Of a stretch of DNA of 64,000 nucleotides, positions 36,913-47,975 are shown in pieces. Every line of letters starts with the position of its first letter. The stretch's first letter is position 1. Source of the stretch: Stenocarpella maydis (lineage: Eukaryota > Ascomycota > Sordariomycetes > Diaporthales > Diaporthaceae); assembly GCA_002270565.1 (NCBI GenBank), contig NQMI01000077.1, positions 124,001-188,000 of the forward strand, read 5' to 3'. A model generated the notes under the pieces. That model was given only the letters and a program-made list of their open reading frames with translations, was not told the origin of the DNA and did not search any database. The position numbers and the translations under genes are program-made.

Positions 36913-38385
36913 ATGCTCGGCCCAATACTGCGGAGGCAAGTCCTTCAGCCGCGAAGCACCCTCCGTCAAGCACTGCCCACCACTTCCAGCCTGGCGAGAT
37001 GGTATGCCTCCTACCCGCCTCACACCGTCGTCAGGATGCCCGCCCTGTCGCCAACCATGACTTCCGGCAACATTGGCGCCTGGCAGAAGAAGCCTGGCGA
37101 CTCGATTACCCCCGGTGACGTGCTGGTCGAGATCGAGACGGACAAGGCCCAGATGGACTTTGAGTTCCAAGAGGAGGGTGTCTTGGCCAAGGTCCTCAAG
37201 GAGCAGGGCGAGAAGGATGTCCCCGTCGGTAACGTACGTTGTTGCCTCGCGCTGTGATCAAGACCGACCTGCCTCATGCACCGCTTCCATGCCGCAGCCC
37301 CTGCTGACTCTTTGTGCTCACACCACCAGCCAATCGCCGTCCTGGTCGAAGAGGGTGTCGATGTTTCCGCCTTTGAGGGCTTCTCCATCGCCGACGCCGG
37401 CGGTGATGCCGCCGCCCCCACCGCTGACAAGAAGTCCGAGGAGCCCAAGAAGGATGAGTCCTCCGCCCCGGCGCCCGCCCCGGAGCCCACTCCCGAGCCC
37501 GAGAACACCGCCTCCTCCGGAAGGCTCGAGACTGCCCTGCAGCGGGAGCCCAACGCTGTCCCCGCCGCCAAGCGACTCGCCATTGAGAAGGGTATCAAGC
37601 TGTCCTCGGTCAAGGGGTCCGGCCCCGGGGGCAAGATCACCGAGGACGACGTCAAGAAGGCTGCCGCCGCCCCTACCGCCGCCCCTGGCGCCGCATACGA
37701 GGACCTGCCCCTCAGCGGCATGCGCAAGACCATTGCCAACCGCCTGCAGCAATCCTTTCGCGAGAACCCTCACTTCTTCGTCTCCTCGACTGTCTCCGTC
37801 AGCAAGCTCATGAAGCTCCGCCAGGCCCTCAACAGTTCTGCCGAGGGCAAGTACAAGCTCAGCGTCAACGACTTCCTCATCAAGGCCGTCGCAGCCGCCG
37901 CCAAGAAGGTTCCCGCCGCAAACTCGTCCTGGCAAAATGACGCCATCCGCCAGTACAACACCGTCGATGTCTCGGTGGCTGTCGCCACCCCCACTGGCCT
38001 TATCACGCCCATCGTCAGGGCCGCCGAGGGCAAGGGCCTCGAGGCCATCTCCGCCTCCGTCAAGGACCTCGCCCTGCGTGCGCGCGAGAACAAGCTGAAG
38101 CCCGAAGAGTACCAGGGCGGCTCCATCTCTATCTCCAACATGGGCATGAACCCCGCCGTCGACAGCTTCACCGCCATCATCAACCCCCCTCAGTCCACGA
38201 TCCTGGCCATTGGCAGCCCCAAGAAGGTCGCCGTCCCATCCGACGACGAGGGCGGCGTTGCGTGGGATGATCAGATAACCATCACCGGCAGCTTTGACCA
38301 CAAGGTTGTCGACGGCGCGGTCGGTGCTGAGTTCATGAGGGAGCTCAAGAAGGTCGTCGAGAACCCCCTTGAGCTTCTGCTGTGA
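36913..38385 (+). CDS. Pyruvate dehydrogenase complex E2, dihydrolipoyl acetyltransferase
   Basis: Two exons, 36913-37233 and 37330-38385, encode 458 residues. E2 transfers the acetyl group from lipoyl-lysine to CoA and forms the core of the mitochondrial pyruvate dehydrogenase complex. Residues 1-32 form an Arg-rich, acid-free presequence ([14 protein letters not shown]...). The lipoyl domain has Lys78 in [13 protein letters not shown] and is crossed by the intron just after KDVPVGN. A Pro/Ala/Glu-rich linker follows. Next is the peripheral E1/E3-binding domain ([14 protein letters not shown]...[14 protein letters not shown]). The catalytic domain ends in [15 protein letters not shown], with active-site His431 and Asp435. 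An upstream in-frame ATG at 36790 is ignored because the sequence between lacks a presequence-like character and the family begins at MLG. Equivalent to yeast Lat1. CT-rich leader immediately upstream. Confidence 0.96.
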
Positions 38386-39715
38386 GGGAGGACAAGGGCA
38401 ATCGTCATGTTTTCTAGCAATGCGACGAGCAACTGCTGAGGATAAAACCCCCGCCGTGGAGTAGACACACGCGTAGCGTATCTCAGGGTGTATGTACTAA
38501 TACCAATTCAGTTCCTCGCGGAGCACATTGATTTCGAATGAACCACAAAGAACCACATCACAGCCGTCTTAGGAACTGTGCGTTGATAGCATGGTAATTA
38601 GACGCGAATCAAAAGACCCAAGACGGGTATAGCCGAGGAGCTGACTGTGGTTGCTGAAATGCTGCGCCTTGGCCATATTAATGAGTTTAGCTACTCTCAG
38701 CTCCTTTGATCGACACCACACTGGCGGCGCCCAAGACTCTCTCACTCGCTTTGGTCAGTCCACTTGGACATACCTTTCGTCTCTGCAATTCTCCTATTTT
38801 TGGGTCGGGAGCGGCGGCCTCTGGCTTTTGCGCAAGACTCCGACATGGCCTCGGATTTCGAAGCCGGCACAGAATGTGATGACTGTTCGAACGGATAAAG
38901 CAGAATTTAGTGCGCCCATGCGTTCGACCAACTCCAGATCCTTGGTTCCATGCAGCCCTGCAAGTCCCCTGATTTATGCTCAAGCTGTGGTCCAGGTGTG
39001 CGCGCCGTCCCCAGCGTTGTAACGCAGTGACATCCTCAGGCAGTCCGTACTGTACACCCGACTTCATATCAATCAATGACACGACACACCCAAGCCTCGC
39101 ATTCGTCAGCGCCTTCACTGGGCTAATCCTTGATCTCGGCCAGGAACCGTTGCCGTAATGAAGCTTTCAATACCACAATGCCCGTCGATTTCGCAGTTCT
39201 GGATTTGGAATATCCGCGCTCGGAATCCAACGAATTAGTGACGTTATATGTACATAGCGTGCGATTTCAAATTTTTCTGGTCTCTGCATTTGCCAGCAGG
39301 TTCTCCAATGAGTGTGAATCGGACACAAAACGATTCGGCGTCTCCAGTTCCAGCCTCAGAATTTCACTGGACGCCCGCCACAGAAGATCAGAGACGGGCG
39401 ACTTCGATGCCATCTGCCCGACAGCCGTGGGGTCGTTCACAGCGGATTCTCCGGCTCGGGAATTCCTACCTACATGGTTTATTAATGGGCCTCCATGGCA
39501 CCAGTGCCCGACAATCGAAGGACTCAAGCAGCATAATATGATACAGGTGCAGGGATCGCATCTTGGCCATGAACAAGTTTGGATGGGGTTGGGGAAGCCG
39601 GAGCGCTGCAATGGACTATGGGTGTCAAAGGGGTGCATTGCCCCTCTGCCAGAGACTTATGCCACCACATCAAGATAGATTTGACCAAATGCGACGGCCC
39701 GAGCTGCCAGCCCTC
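38386..39715. other. Convergent intergenic region, no gene seen
   Basis: The E2 gene (+) and the Hsm3-like gene (-) converge here. Open frames at 38651-39022, 38687-39118 and 39130-39678 overlap on opposite strands and have no recognisable domain. The far left should be the E2 3' UTR. Confidence 0.5.
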
Positions 39716-40894
39716 CTAGTCGCCGTTCAACGTTCCTTCTATCCTCAGGGCGCGTCTCGGCGCGACCTCCCTCAACCAAGCCTGCATCGCATCCGCCTCA
39801 CCCATCGGCGTCCAGACCAGGTTATCCGGCATAGCCCAAAGCGCGTCAAACAGCTGCGTGTCATTGGCGTCCCTCACCAGGGCTCGGAGGACGTCAACGC
39901 TCAGCTTGGCCGTGTCGGCGACCCTGAGCGCGCCGACGAGCTTCTGCATGAAATCGATCCAGGTCAGGTGGATCAGCTCGTCGCCGCGGCGGTCGACCAT
40001 GAACAGGACCGCAAAGGCGAGAATAGACACGGTGGGCCCGCCGGGCGACAGCTGCGAGGTGGACCTGTTGAGACTCGCAAAGTCGAGGACGGCCAGCCGT
40101 GGGAGCAGGCGCAGGAAGCGGTCCTGTGCAAAGGATCGCTGAGCCATGACTGTCTGGTCTGCGGACGAGGACGGGAATGCGGTGTCCATTTTCTGCAACA
40201 GCTGCCAGCAGAGTGCCTCGTCGCCAAACAGCCTGCGCCATACAGCACCGTGGCCTTGGGCAGCCCGGCGGACAAGGCGGACATCATAGGCTTGCTTCTG
40301 TTCGTCTGTGAAGACGGCTTGTGAGAGGGGTGAGTCGATGTCCAGCAAGTCGCCCAGGATGCGAACGCCCTGGTGACCAACGGCCACGGCAGGGGACGAG
40401 AGCCAGCGGTCGAGGAAGGCCTCGAGGAGACCCGGGGTCGAGGCGAGGATGGAGGCGTCGGAGGGCGAGCGGGAGGCCTTGTCTAGTATGGCGAAGGCAA
40501 GCTCGTTGATATAAGGCTCCGGGGCGGCAAGGGCAGTGATGAGGTATTCGGGCTGGCAGAGCTCAAGGGCCTGGGTGAAGGGCAAGGGCCGCAGGAGCTT
40601 TATGGTGAGGGTGATGAGGGGCGAGGGGTAGCCGCTCCATTCCGTGGAGGACTCTGCGGCGGCGGCGCATTTCTTGATGACGGCGGCGACCTTTGGGAGC
40701 AGGCGGGCGGTGAGCTCGGGGTACTCGACCGGGCCGAGCTGGTAGTTTATACGGTCGAAGAGCGAGGCGTCAAAGAGAGCCGAGGGGTCATCTTTTTGCT
40801 GCAGCTCGTCAAGATGGGTCTCGAGCTCGTCCAGCTGTGAGGCCAGGGGGAGGCTGCTTTCTCGGCCGTCTGCACTGTCTGCCATGTCTGCCAT
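39716..40894 (-). CDS. Hsm3/PSMD5 (S5b)-like proteasome assembly chaperone
   Basis: A single exon encodes 392 residues made almost entirely of helical repeats (for example LLRPLPFTQALELCQPEYLI, AFAILDKASRSP, GHQGVRILGDLLD). The N-terminal pattern QLDELETHLDEL and the two-helix repeat rhythm match fungal proteins annotated with an Hsm3 N-terminal domain. Hsm3, equivalent to mammalian S5b/PSMD5, binds Rpt1 and helps build the 19S proteasome base. It was first found as a yeast mismatch-repair-related gene. The identification rests on overall pattern rather than a catalytic motif, so a different ARM/HEAT protein is possible. It is somewhat shorter than I would expect for the family. Divergent from rpc31, with 890 bases between starts. 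Confidence 0.6.
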   Translation of the reverse strand: MADMADSADGRESSLPLASQLDELETHLDELQQKDDPSALFDASLFDRINYQLGPVEYPELTARLLPKVAAVIKKCAAAAESSTEWSGYPSPLITLTIKLLRPLPFTQALELCQPEYLITALAAPEPYINELAFAILDKASRSPSDASILASTPGLLEAFLDRWLSSPAVAVGHQGVRILGDLLDIDSPLSQAVFTDEQKQAYDVRLVRRAAQGHGAVWRRLFGDEALCWQLLQKMDTAFPSSSADQTVMAQRSFAQDRFLRLLPRLAVLDFASLNRSTSQLSPGGPTVSILAFAVLFMVDRRGDELIHLTWIDFMQKLVGALRVADTAKLSVDVLRALVRDANDTQLFDALWAMPDNLVWTPMGEADAMQAWLREVAPRRALRIEGTLNGD

Positions 40895-41781
40895 GCCTAC
40901 CCGCGTCTATCGTGAAGTGAATTGGGAAGCCAACCAGGTGGATGGGTGGTGATGGATGGTGGCGATGGTGGCGATGGTGGCGATGGTGTGTCAGGTTGGA
41001 ACGACGAAGTGAGGCTATACACCAAGTCTTGGGGCCAGCCAAGCCCTCGCGCACTCTTGTTTGCCTCCTTTTGTGAGATGCAGTCACAAGGATTAGGCAC
41101 GATGGGTAGTTACGTGTGCGTGACAGTCGTTGTATATGCGATAGCAGCTCCCAGTCCCCACGTTTGTGCTCCGTACACTACGTACCCACCCTAGGTACCT
41201 ACACAGGTACATGCGTAGGCCCCCCCCCCTGCTATCCATCCCTGCTTGCAGGGCAAGAGATCGGCGGGACCTGAGCTTCCTTATCGATAGGTGCAGGTGC
41301 CGCCCCGCTGAAATTTGATAGTCAACTATCGGCATAATTGACATTCTTATAATTAGGCCATGACTGAACTTGAGCAGCCAACAATAATTGTGGCAACAGC
41401 TGTAGCAATAGCAGTGGGCAACTGCCCGAGGGCGTTAGCACAGCGCCAGCAGCTTTAGTCAGCAGAGGTCACGTGACCCCTCTGCACTCAGTATACGGCC
41501 TTGAGCAGGCGCAGCGAGCTACGCCTACTCTTCCTCCATAGTTGACGAATCAATAGCCCATACCCACAACCTATCGTATTGCAATACGTGACCCAGCCAA
41601 CAATAATAATCATTGGTTTCCTTAACCACAGTTCAAACCACAGCTCACTCGCACCAAGTTACATCACAGCCCCTGGCCTCTTTTCTTTTCTTTTCTCCGA
41701 CTCCCGGATCCGCCCTGTTACGCCGCTTCCGACCCCCGCGGTTGCAGGTACAAAAACCCCCAACTGATTCTCACCGTCGCC
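40895..41781. promoter_or_regulatory. Divergent promoter region of the hsm3-like and rpc31 genes
   Basis: A 9-base minisatellite (GATGGTGGC, three full copies plus a partial) lies at 40955-40987, 60-90 bases upstream of the hsm3-like start. A CCTAGGTACC-type palindrome lies at about 41191-41201 and a C10 run at 41221-41230. A TCACGTGACC E-box-like palindrome at about 41468-41477 could be a bHLH-factor site. No coding sequence is supported. Confidence 0.5.
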
Positions 41782-42719
41782 ATGTCTCGAGGTGGGGGAA
41801 GGGGAGGTCGTGGCGGCAGACGTGGCGGCGGTCCCCAGCTGCCATGGCAAGAAGATCCCACACTCAGGGTGGACGGCCGCCCAGCCGAGGCGTTTCCTGT
41901 ACGTACCATGCGAATACATGAACGACTCCTACCACCTCGCAAGCTATACCCTATACATATACGCCTATAACTACTATAGTTGGCAAAGCTAACACTGGCA
42001 CGTCTTTCTTTGCCTTGTAGCCCTACGACGTCCCGATACCAGCACCTCTCATCGTCCGCGAAATGTCCCAGGTCAGGTCATACCTCCTCTTCCGCGAGCA
42101 GGTCCACGACGGGCCCTTCTACACGGCAACGCGCTCGCGCGACCCATCGGCCGCCATGCGCGCCTACGGTCAGGAGCAGGTTAACCAGCGCTACGGCCTC
42201 AAGAGCAAGGCCACGCTGGACCCGTTCACGGCCGTAGAGATGCCCTCCTCCCGCATGCGGAGGCCCGAGCGCGCCTTGCCTGACTTCAGCGAGCGACCCT
42301 TCAACAAGTCCCTCTTCCCGCCCGAGCTCCACGCCACCCTGGACGGCGATGACGAGCCACAAACGGCCCGGGGTAGGAGGCCCGGCAAGAAGAAGAAGAC
42401 CATGACCCTGTCCAAGGTCACGAGCCTGCGCACCGCTGAGGAGATCTTCAACATGCCCTCTGAGCCCGCCGCCGCCGCCGCCGACGGCTCCGGCACCGTC
42501 GACCACCAGAAGGCCCTCGAGGCGCTGGACCAGCTGGGCGAGGGCGGCGGCGAGGGCGACGATGACATCGACCTCGGCCTGGACGAGGACGACTACGGCG
42601 AGGAGCTGGATGACGCCTACGACGACGATGACGGAGGAGACTATGATGCTGAGGGCTACTTTGATAACGGCGACGATGATGACATGGATGATGGTGGCGG
42701 AGATGAGGGAGAGTACTAG
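41782..42719 (+). CDS. DNA-directed RNA polymerase III subunit Rpc31 (RPC7)
   Basis: Two exons, 41782-41898 and 42021-42719, encode 271 residues. Rpc31 belongs to the Rpc82-Rpc34-Rpc31 subcomplex that RNA polymerase III uses for initiation on tRNA and 5S genes. The N-terminus is a Gly-Arg run ([17 protein letters not shown]) followed by PQLPWQED, the family hallmark. A conserved middle segment follows (PFYTATRS, PFNKSLFPPEL), then a Lys-rich patch (RRPGKKKKTMTLSKV). The last 65 or so residues are an extremely acidic Asp/Glu/Gly/Tyr tail ending DEGEY, as expected for Rpc31. The splice joins EAFP to PYDVPIPAP in phase. Convergent with nup49, 330 bases apart. Confidence 0.88.
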
Positions 42720-43049
42720 CATTATGCGAGAAGCCCACACCGGCACGAGGGCGTCGCATTGATTGATACCCAACCGAGATCAGACACTTCACTGACTAAA
42801 CTCGACAAGACGTCCAAGATAACAGCTGCCGCCAGCCCATGATGCCCTGAATTATGCGACAGTCTTGATGAGTTCCTACAGTGCTCATGGTAGATAGACG
42901 CCCTTTATTGGCATACGGGGTATTCGTTTCCTGTCTTTTCGCTCTAATAGCACTGCCCGGCCACCGTAAGTCGTGCAGACCAGGGTTTTCCATGCCATAT
43001 TCAGAGAAAATAAAATGGTAGGGGGTCGGGAGTATATCTCACCCACAAC
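42720..43049. other. Convergent 3' intergenic region, rpc31/nup49
   Basis: A short region holding the two 3' UTRs; no coding sequence seen. Confidence 0.5.
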
Positions 43050-44316
43050 CTAATGTACACCGCCCAGCCCCCTTCCCCTGAACTCGCCAAGCTGCAGCTC
43101 GGTGACTCCCTCTCTGGCTGCTCCAACCACGGTTGCAACCTGTAGTATGCTCTCCTCAAAGTCCCTCAGCACCGCGTACAGCTCCATCTGCTTGTCCTCG
43201 GCCGACCCTGCACCGAATGCACCGCCCCCGTTCTGCAGCCGGCTGGCCTGCTCCATGACATTTTGCTGTACGCCGCCGAGGTGCATCTCGATCTCGCGGA
43301 CGTTCTTCTGGAAGCGTTTGATCTGCTCGTCCATCTCGTCGACCTGCTTGGAGAAGTAGCCGACCAGGTCCGACGCCGTCTTGTCGTCATCGTCGCCGCC
43401 CTTGCTGCCGCCCCCGGAGCCGTCCCTGGTTGAGCTCCCGAAAAAGCCAGGGGCGTTGCTGACGTGGTACTGGCTGGGCAGCATGAGGTTGTCCACGGCG
43501 GAGAAGCTCAGCTTGGCCTCCTCGGCGTCCGACTTGACCAGGTCGCGCATCTGCTTGATGGCGTGCAGGTCCGCGCCCAGCGCCGAGTCGACGGCGGCGT
43601 ACTTGCGACTGACAAAGCGCACGTCGCCAGGGATGGCCGAGAGCTGCTCACCATGCGCGGGCATGAAGGCGTCGAGCTGGTCCTTCTGCGACATGCAGTT
43701 CTGTATGAACTTGTCATAGTCGGCGATCATCTTTTGTACGTCTTCGTGCAGGTCGTTGAATCGCGTCGTAGACTTCATGTTTGACAGATCGATGCGCACG
43801 CCAGGAATGACCTGAGGATTCATGGTAGCGCCCAGAGCAGGATTCGGCTGCTGCTGGTTTGCGGGTTTGTTCAGGCCACCACTGTGGAGGGGGTCAGCTC
43901 GCGAGAGGAGAGCGGAATCGATGTGAGGCACGTCAGGGAGTGAACGCACAATAGACCGCCCGATGTGGCTTGAGCTGGCTGGGTAGTAGTGGACTGGCCA
44001 AAGAGACCACCAGATTGGGCTGGCTTTTGTCCAAACACACTCGAGGTCCCAGTGTTTGTGTTTCCGCCGCCGCCGAACAAAGATCCACCAGTGTTTTGCG
44101 CATTGCCAAACAGGCCTCCACCACCGCCCTGTGATGGCTGGGATGTAGCCGCCGTGGTTGTGCCAAAGAGACCGCCACCCGTCTGCTGCGGTTGCGAGGT
44201 TGCCGTGGCACCAAACAGACCTCCCCCCGGTACCTGTTGCTGCGGTGGTGGAGCCGAACAGGCTGGGCTGTGTTGAATTCGCCATGCTTGCTCCAAACAG
44301 GCCGCCGCCGCCGCCG

Positions 44317-44349
<33 letters not shown>

Positions 44350-44830
44350 GGTTGCGTTTGCTGCTGTTGTTGGTTCAGGTTGCCGCCGAAGAGGGAAGGT
44401 GTTTGGGACTGAGGCTGGGAGGCGCTATTGCCGCCAAAAAGGCTGTTGGTCTGCGTGGATGGTTGTACACTGGCTGAGAATGATCCGCCGGGTGCAGGCT
44501 GAGTCGAAGCGCTGCCACTGCGGACGAAGAAGTGATTAGCAAAATCCCATCACGAACGGGGACCCATGTCTGGTCTCTGCCGGAATATGGGGAACGGGAA
44601 GGGGGCGGAGACAAAGACTGGGCTACATACATGGCAGAAATACACTCAGAATCACAGGCAAGCTACCTAGCCTACCCAGTATACCCCGTTACATGTATGT
44701 ATGTGAGGAGGCAGCGAGACAGACAAGAGAAGGAAGCAGTGCAGAGAGAAAAAGGTACCCACAACAGGTTGGCGGATCCGGTATTGATGCTAAGACCGGC
44801 TGGCCCACTGGCGGATCTGGTAAATGCCAT
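43050..44830 (-). CDS. nup49: FG nucleoporin Nup49 (Nup58/45 orthologue), with a one-base frameshift
   Basis: Three exons, 44830-44763, 44517-43950 and 43881-43050, encode about 488 residues once one extra base is allowed for. Nup49 is part of the Nsp1-Nup57-Nup49 central-channel complex of the nuclear pore. Exon 1 gives MAFTRSASGPAGLSINTGSANLF, the family N-terminus. Exon 2 is an FG/GLFG domain (SLFGGN, GGLFGAS, GGLFGATATS, SVFGQKP) with a polyglutamine run coded by (CAG)n. Exon 3 has the conserved VIPGVRIDLSNMKSTTRFNDL opening followed by coiled coil to the C-terminus. Exon 2 is 568 nt long, but both splice phases require 567. The break is at the six-C run 44223-44228 (G6 in the gene), where five would keep GTGGGLFG in frame. 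Most likely a homopolymer sequencing error. Divergent from fip1. Confidence 0.88.
44316..44348. repeat. CTG/CAG trinucleotide run encoding polyglutamine in Nup49
   Basis: About ten to eleven uninterrupted CTG units on the plus strand, read as CAG (Gln) in the nup49 frame. Further CAA/CAG codons follow on the N-terminal side of the protein. Such runs vary in length between strains. Confidence 0.85.
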
Positions 44831-45378
44831 TGTTGGCAAACTTGAAAGAGGGGCGGGTTCTCTGTATGTACGTGTCTATATGGCTGGCAGGAAACGGCAG
44901 CAGATGCTAGGCACGAATGAATGAGTGAGCTGACGCGGCACGGCGCGACGCGATGCGATGCGATGCGATGCCGTCTCTTGTACGGTTGTCTCTCCTGATT
45001 ATCAAGCAGTTGAGGCTCCGGGACGACGCTGTTGTACAAGTTCCCTTGTTGTTGTTTTTTTAGAGTTGCGCTAGGTACCGCCGTACCGTTCCTGCTACAG
45101 TAAGGTAGTACGTAGTACGTACCTCTCCTCTAGGTAGGCTGCCCAGGGCCGCCCGCCCACCACACCATCCCAGGTCAACAGCTCCCCTGCAGCCCTGCAG
45201 CTAATCGTGTTAGTAAAGGTGGTGGAGGGCCCATGCTTCTTTGACCTCCCTCACCCACCATAGCACCAAAAGCTTCTGAACTACATAGTACTCCGTGCAT
45301 CCTCAGTCTGCGCTCCCATCGCCTGCCACACACCTCCCAGTTTGGCTCCACCTACACTCTCAAACAGCAGCAGACAAG
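44831..45378. promoter_or_regulatory. Divergent promoter region of nup49 and fip1
   Basis: 548 bases separate the two starts. A pentanucleotide (GCGAT)4 tract lies at 44949-44970. Overlapping GTACGTA repeats and a CTAGGTA half-palindrome lie at about 45100-45140. No coding sequence is supported. Confidence 0.5.
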
Positions 45379-46536
45379 ATGGACATTGATGACGACGATT
45401 TCTATGCGCCAGAGGAGCCTGCGGCACCCACAGCGCCTGCCGCTCAGCCAGACGGCGCTGCTACAACAGCAGATGCCTCCGCCGAACCCGAGTCCAAACC
45501 TGACCAGGACGAGGATCTTGAGGAGGGCGAAGAAGAGGACGAGGGCGGTGCCATGGACGAGGACGATTCGTCTGATGATGTGAGCCCCAACCCCCCCACA
45601 GCTTTGTGTCATCCGGCTGATACTTTTCTCCTCAGAGTATGGTGATCATCACGGAAAGGAAGGACGGAACTTCAGCAGGGCCCCCATCGTCAGTATCTGC
45701 CCACTTCTGACTCGAATGTTCTTGTGCTCTCTCCTCTGACCCATGCTGCCAGACAATCCCGGTATAGCAATATCAAGGATATCCCACAGCGCTCGATTTC
45801 CAAAGATACCGCGACGAAAGCCCCCCCAAAGAAGCCAGACTCTCCAGCTGCCAGGAAACAATCCAGCGGTGCCGATCTCCCTGCCGTCAGAACATCCACC
45901 GTGGACATCAATGCCATCCCCATACACAAGCCCACAGGCAAGCCTTTGACCCAAGTAAACATCGACGAAGACCTGGCCGAGCACGACACGCCATGGCGGA
46001 GGCCCGGCACTGATCTGTCCGATTACTTCAATTACGGGCTCGATGAGTTCACCTGGGCCCTCTACGCATCTAAGCAAAGGGACATGAGGCAGGAGTTCAA
46101 TTCCGACGCCATCGCGGCCAACAACAAGAAGATGATGGAGGATATGCAGAACATGATGATGATGGGCATGGGCGGCATGCCGGGCATGATGCCTGGCGCT
46201 GGCGGTGCGGGCCAGGGAGGCTCCGGTCAGGGCGGTCCCGGCGGCATGCCTGGTATGGACGGAATGCCACCCGAGATGCAGCAGATGATGCAGCAGATGA
46301 TAGCCAGTGGCGCCATGGACCCTAGCCAGATGGACCCGGCCACAATGGGGGCCATGTTTGGCGGCATGCAGAATGCTGGCGGCCAACAAGGCCAAGGTAA
46401 TCAGCAACAAAACTTTGGCGGTGGCAACTTTGGCGGCAATCAAGGCCAAGGGTTTGGTTATGACCAAGGGGGTATGGGCGGTGGGGGCAACCGCGGGGGC
46501 TTCAATCGTGGCCGTGGAGGCCGGCAGCGTTACTAG
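45379..46536 (+). CDS. fip1: Pre-mRNA polyadenylation factor Fip1
   Basis: Three exons, 45379-45579, 45636-45688 and 45753-46536, encode 345 residues. Fip1 tethers poly(A) polymerase to the cleavage and polyadenylation factor. The start is MDIDDDDFYAPEE, and an acidic region follows. The Fip1 motif is unmistakable at about residues 165-181 (TPWRRPGTDLSDYFNYG), continuing FTWALYASKQRDMRQEF. The C-terminal part is Gly/Met/Gln-rich low complexity (GMGGMPGMMPG, MQQMMQQM) and ends in an RG-rich tail (GGFNRGRGGRQRY). The 53-nt middle exon encodes SMVIITERKDGTSAGPPS and keeps phase at both ends. Two short introns (56 and 64 nt). Confidence 0.94.
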
Positions 46537-47975
46537 AGGCTCAATGCCACAATTCGAGGGGCAACTGTAGGTAGGCGCGATGCCAGCTCGGGGCGAGATC
46601 ACACCACAGCCGAGCGGATGCACAGAGAGTCCCAAGCAGTGGGGCTGGGCGCTCAGGAGCGCAGTAGCATCTGGTTCTGGACGACCTTTCCCAGGTGGTG
46701 CTGCAGCGGCCATGACGGTTGAACGCATGGGATCGGGGAGGCTCTCCGGATGTCTGTCTGGGCGGAGCGCAAGCAATAATTCGGAAGAAGCAAAAGGAGC
46801 ATATACCCATAGGTGAGGATCACGGCGTGGTCATCGTGGATGGACACGTCGTAGAGAATTGATCACAACGTGCGCAAGCACTTTCTGGCCACCCCTCTTG
46901 CAGGCCAGACCAAGAGCCCCTAATGGACAGCCACGAGCTGGAGCTTGTTCCGAGTATACTTGTACATGTCGGAGCTGACAGCTGGGCACTGACCAACCCT
47001 GAGATGGAGCTAGGAAGTCCCAATGCAGCAACAGGATGCACCTGGCTGAGGACGGTCGACGATCTGGGTTCGGTCTTCCGGGCACAGTTAACAGCATTCG
47101 GTGGCAACTGGCACACGTGCGCGACTAGGAGGCTGTCCTGTTCACTTGCTTGATGCTTAGCTGCGAACTTTCCTGACGCGAGATGGGGCTGCTGGGACGA
47201 AAACAAACCGCACCAATTCATTGTCTCTGGTCAAGGATTCTGCTGCCTAAGGGGCTGAAGTTTGCGGCCTGAAACGGTCAAACCACGGTGAAAGCCGTCT
47301 GCCATTACCGTGAACTACATACAGCACCCGCAAGGAGAAATGAAGCGAAAGCCAATTGGCGGTGCTATTGTTGTCGATCTTGCTGGCCGCTGAGCACGGC
47401 TCATCCCAAGGCCAGCAGCTCGACAGCTAATATCAACCCCCAACTATGCGTTTTGAAAGCTTCATGTTTCTTATCATGTGGAAAAGTTCGGGTGAATACG
47501 AGAATAGTTGCGCGGATGGGTACGACCTGCCATCAGACTTCGGACAGGGAAAGCTTAGCCGAGCGCTCTCGTTTGTTTCAAGAGGGGCTTTCAACTTTTG
47601 GCGGACCTGAGACATGCGAGCTGGCCCTTGAGGGGCGATTGAAACGCTCTTGCTGTGTGCATAATCGCGGTTGGCAATTGGTACCGAAAATGATGGCTGC
47701 TTGGTTCGAGTATTCTTTCGGGCTCATCACCCATGACTGCGTGATACTCCCACTATCCTTCCGTGAGGCCTTGGGCATTGTTGTTCAGACAGGTAAACGC
47801 ATCCTTTATATTTTGCAAGCCAGCGGAATAGCTCGTCTCTCCTCCACTCGCCCTCCTGCATATAACACCACGAGGGGACGACGCCGCATCGCGATACACA
47901 TCATCAAACCCCTGGTCAAATAGTCGAGCCGAATACCAAGCATCCGGGATCGCCAGACTATCCCCACGAGCCAAG
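46537..47975. other. Intergenic, no gene seen
   Basis: The left end is the fip1 3' region. Open frames such as 46580-46816, 46820-47221 (-) and 47288-47923 overlap on several frames and carry nothing recognisable. Confidence 0.45.
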
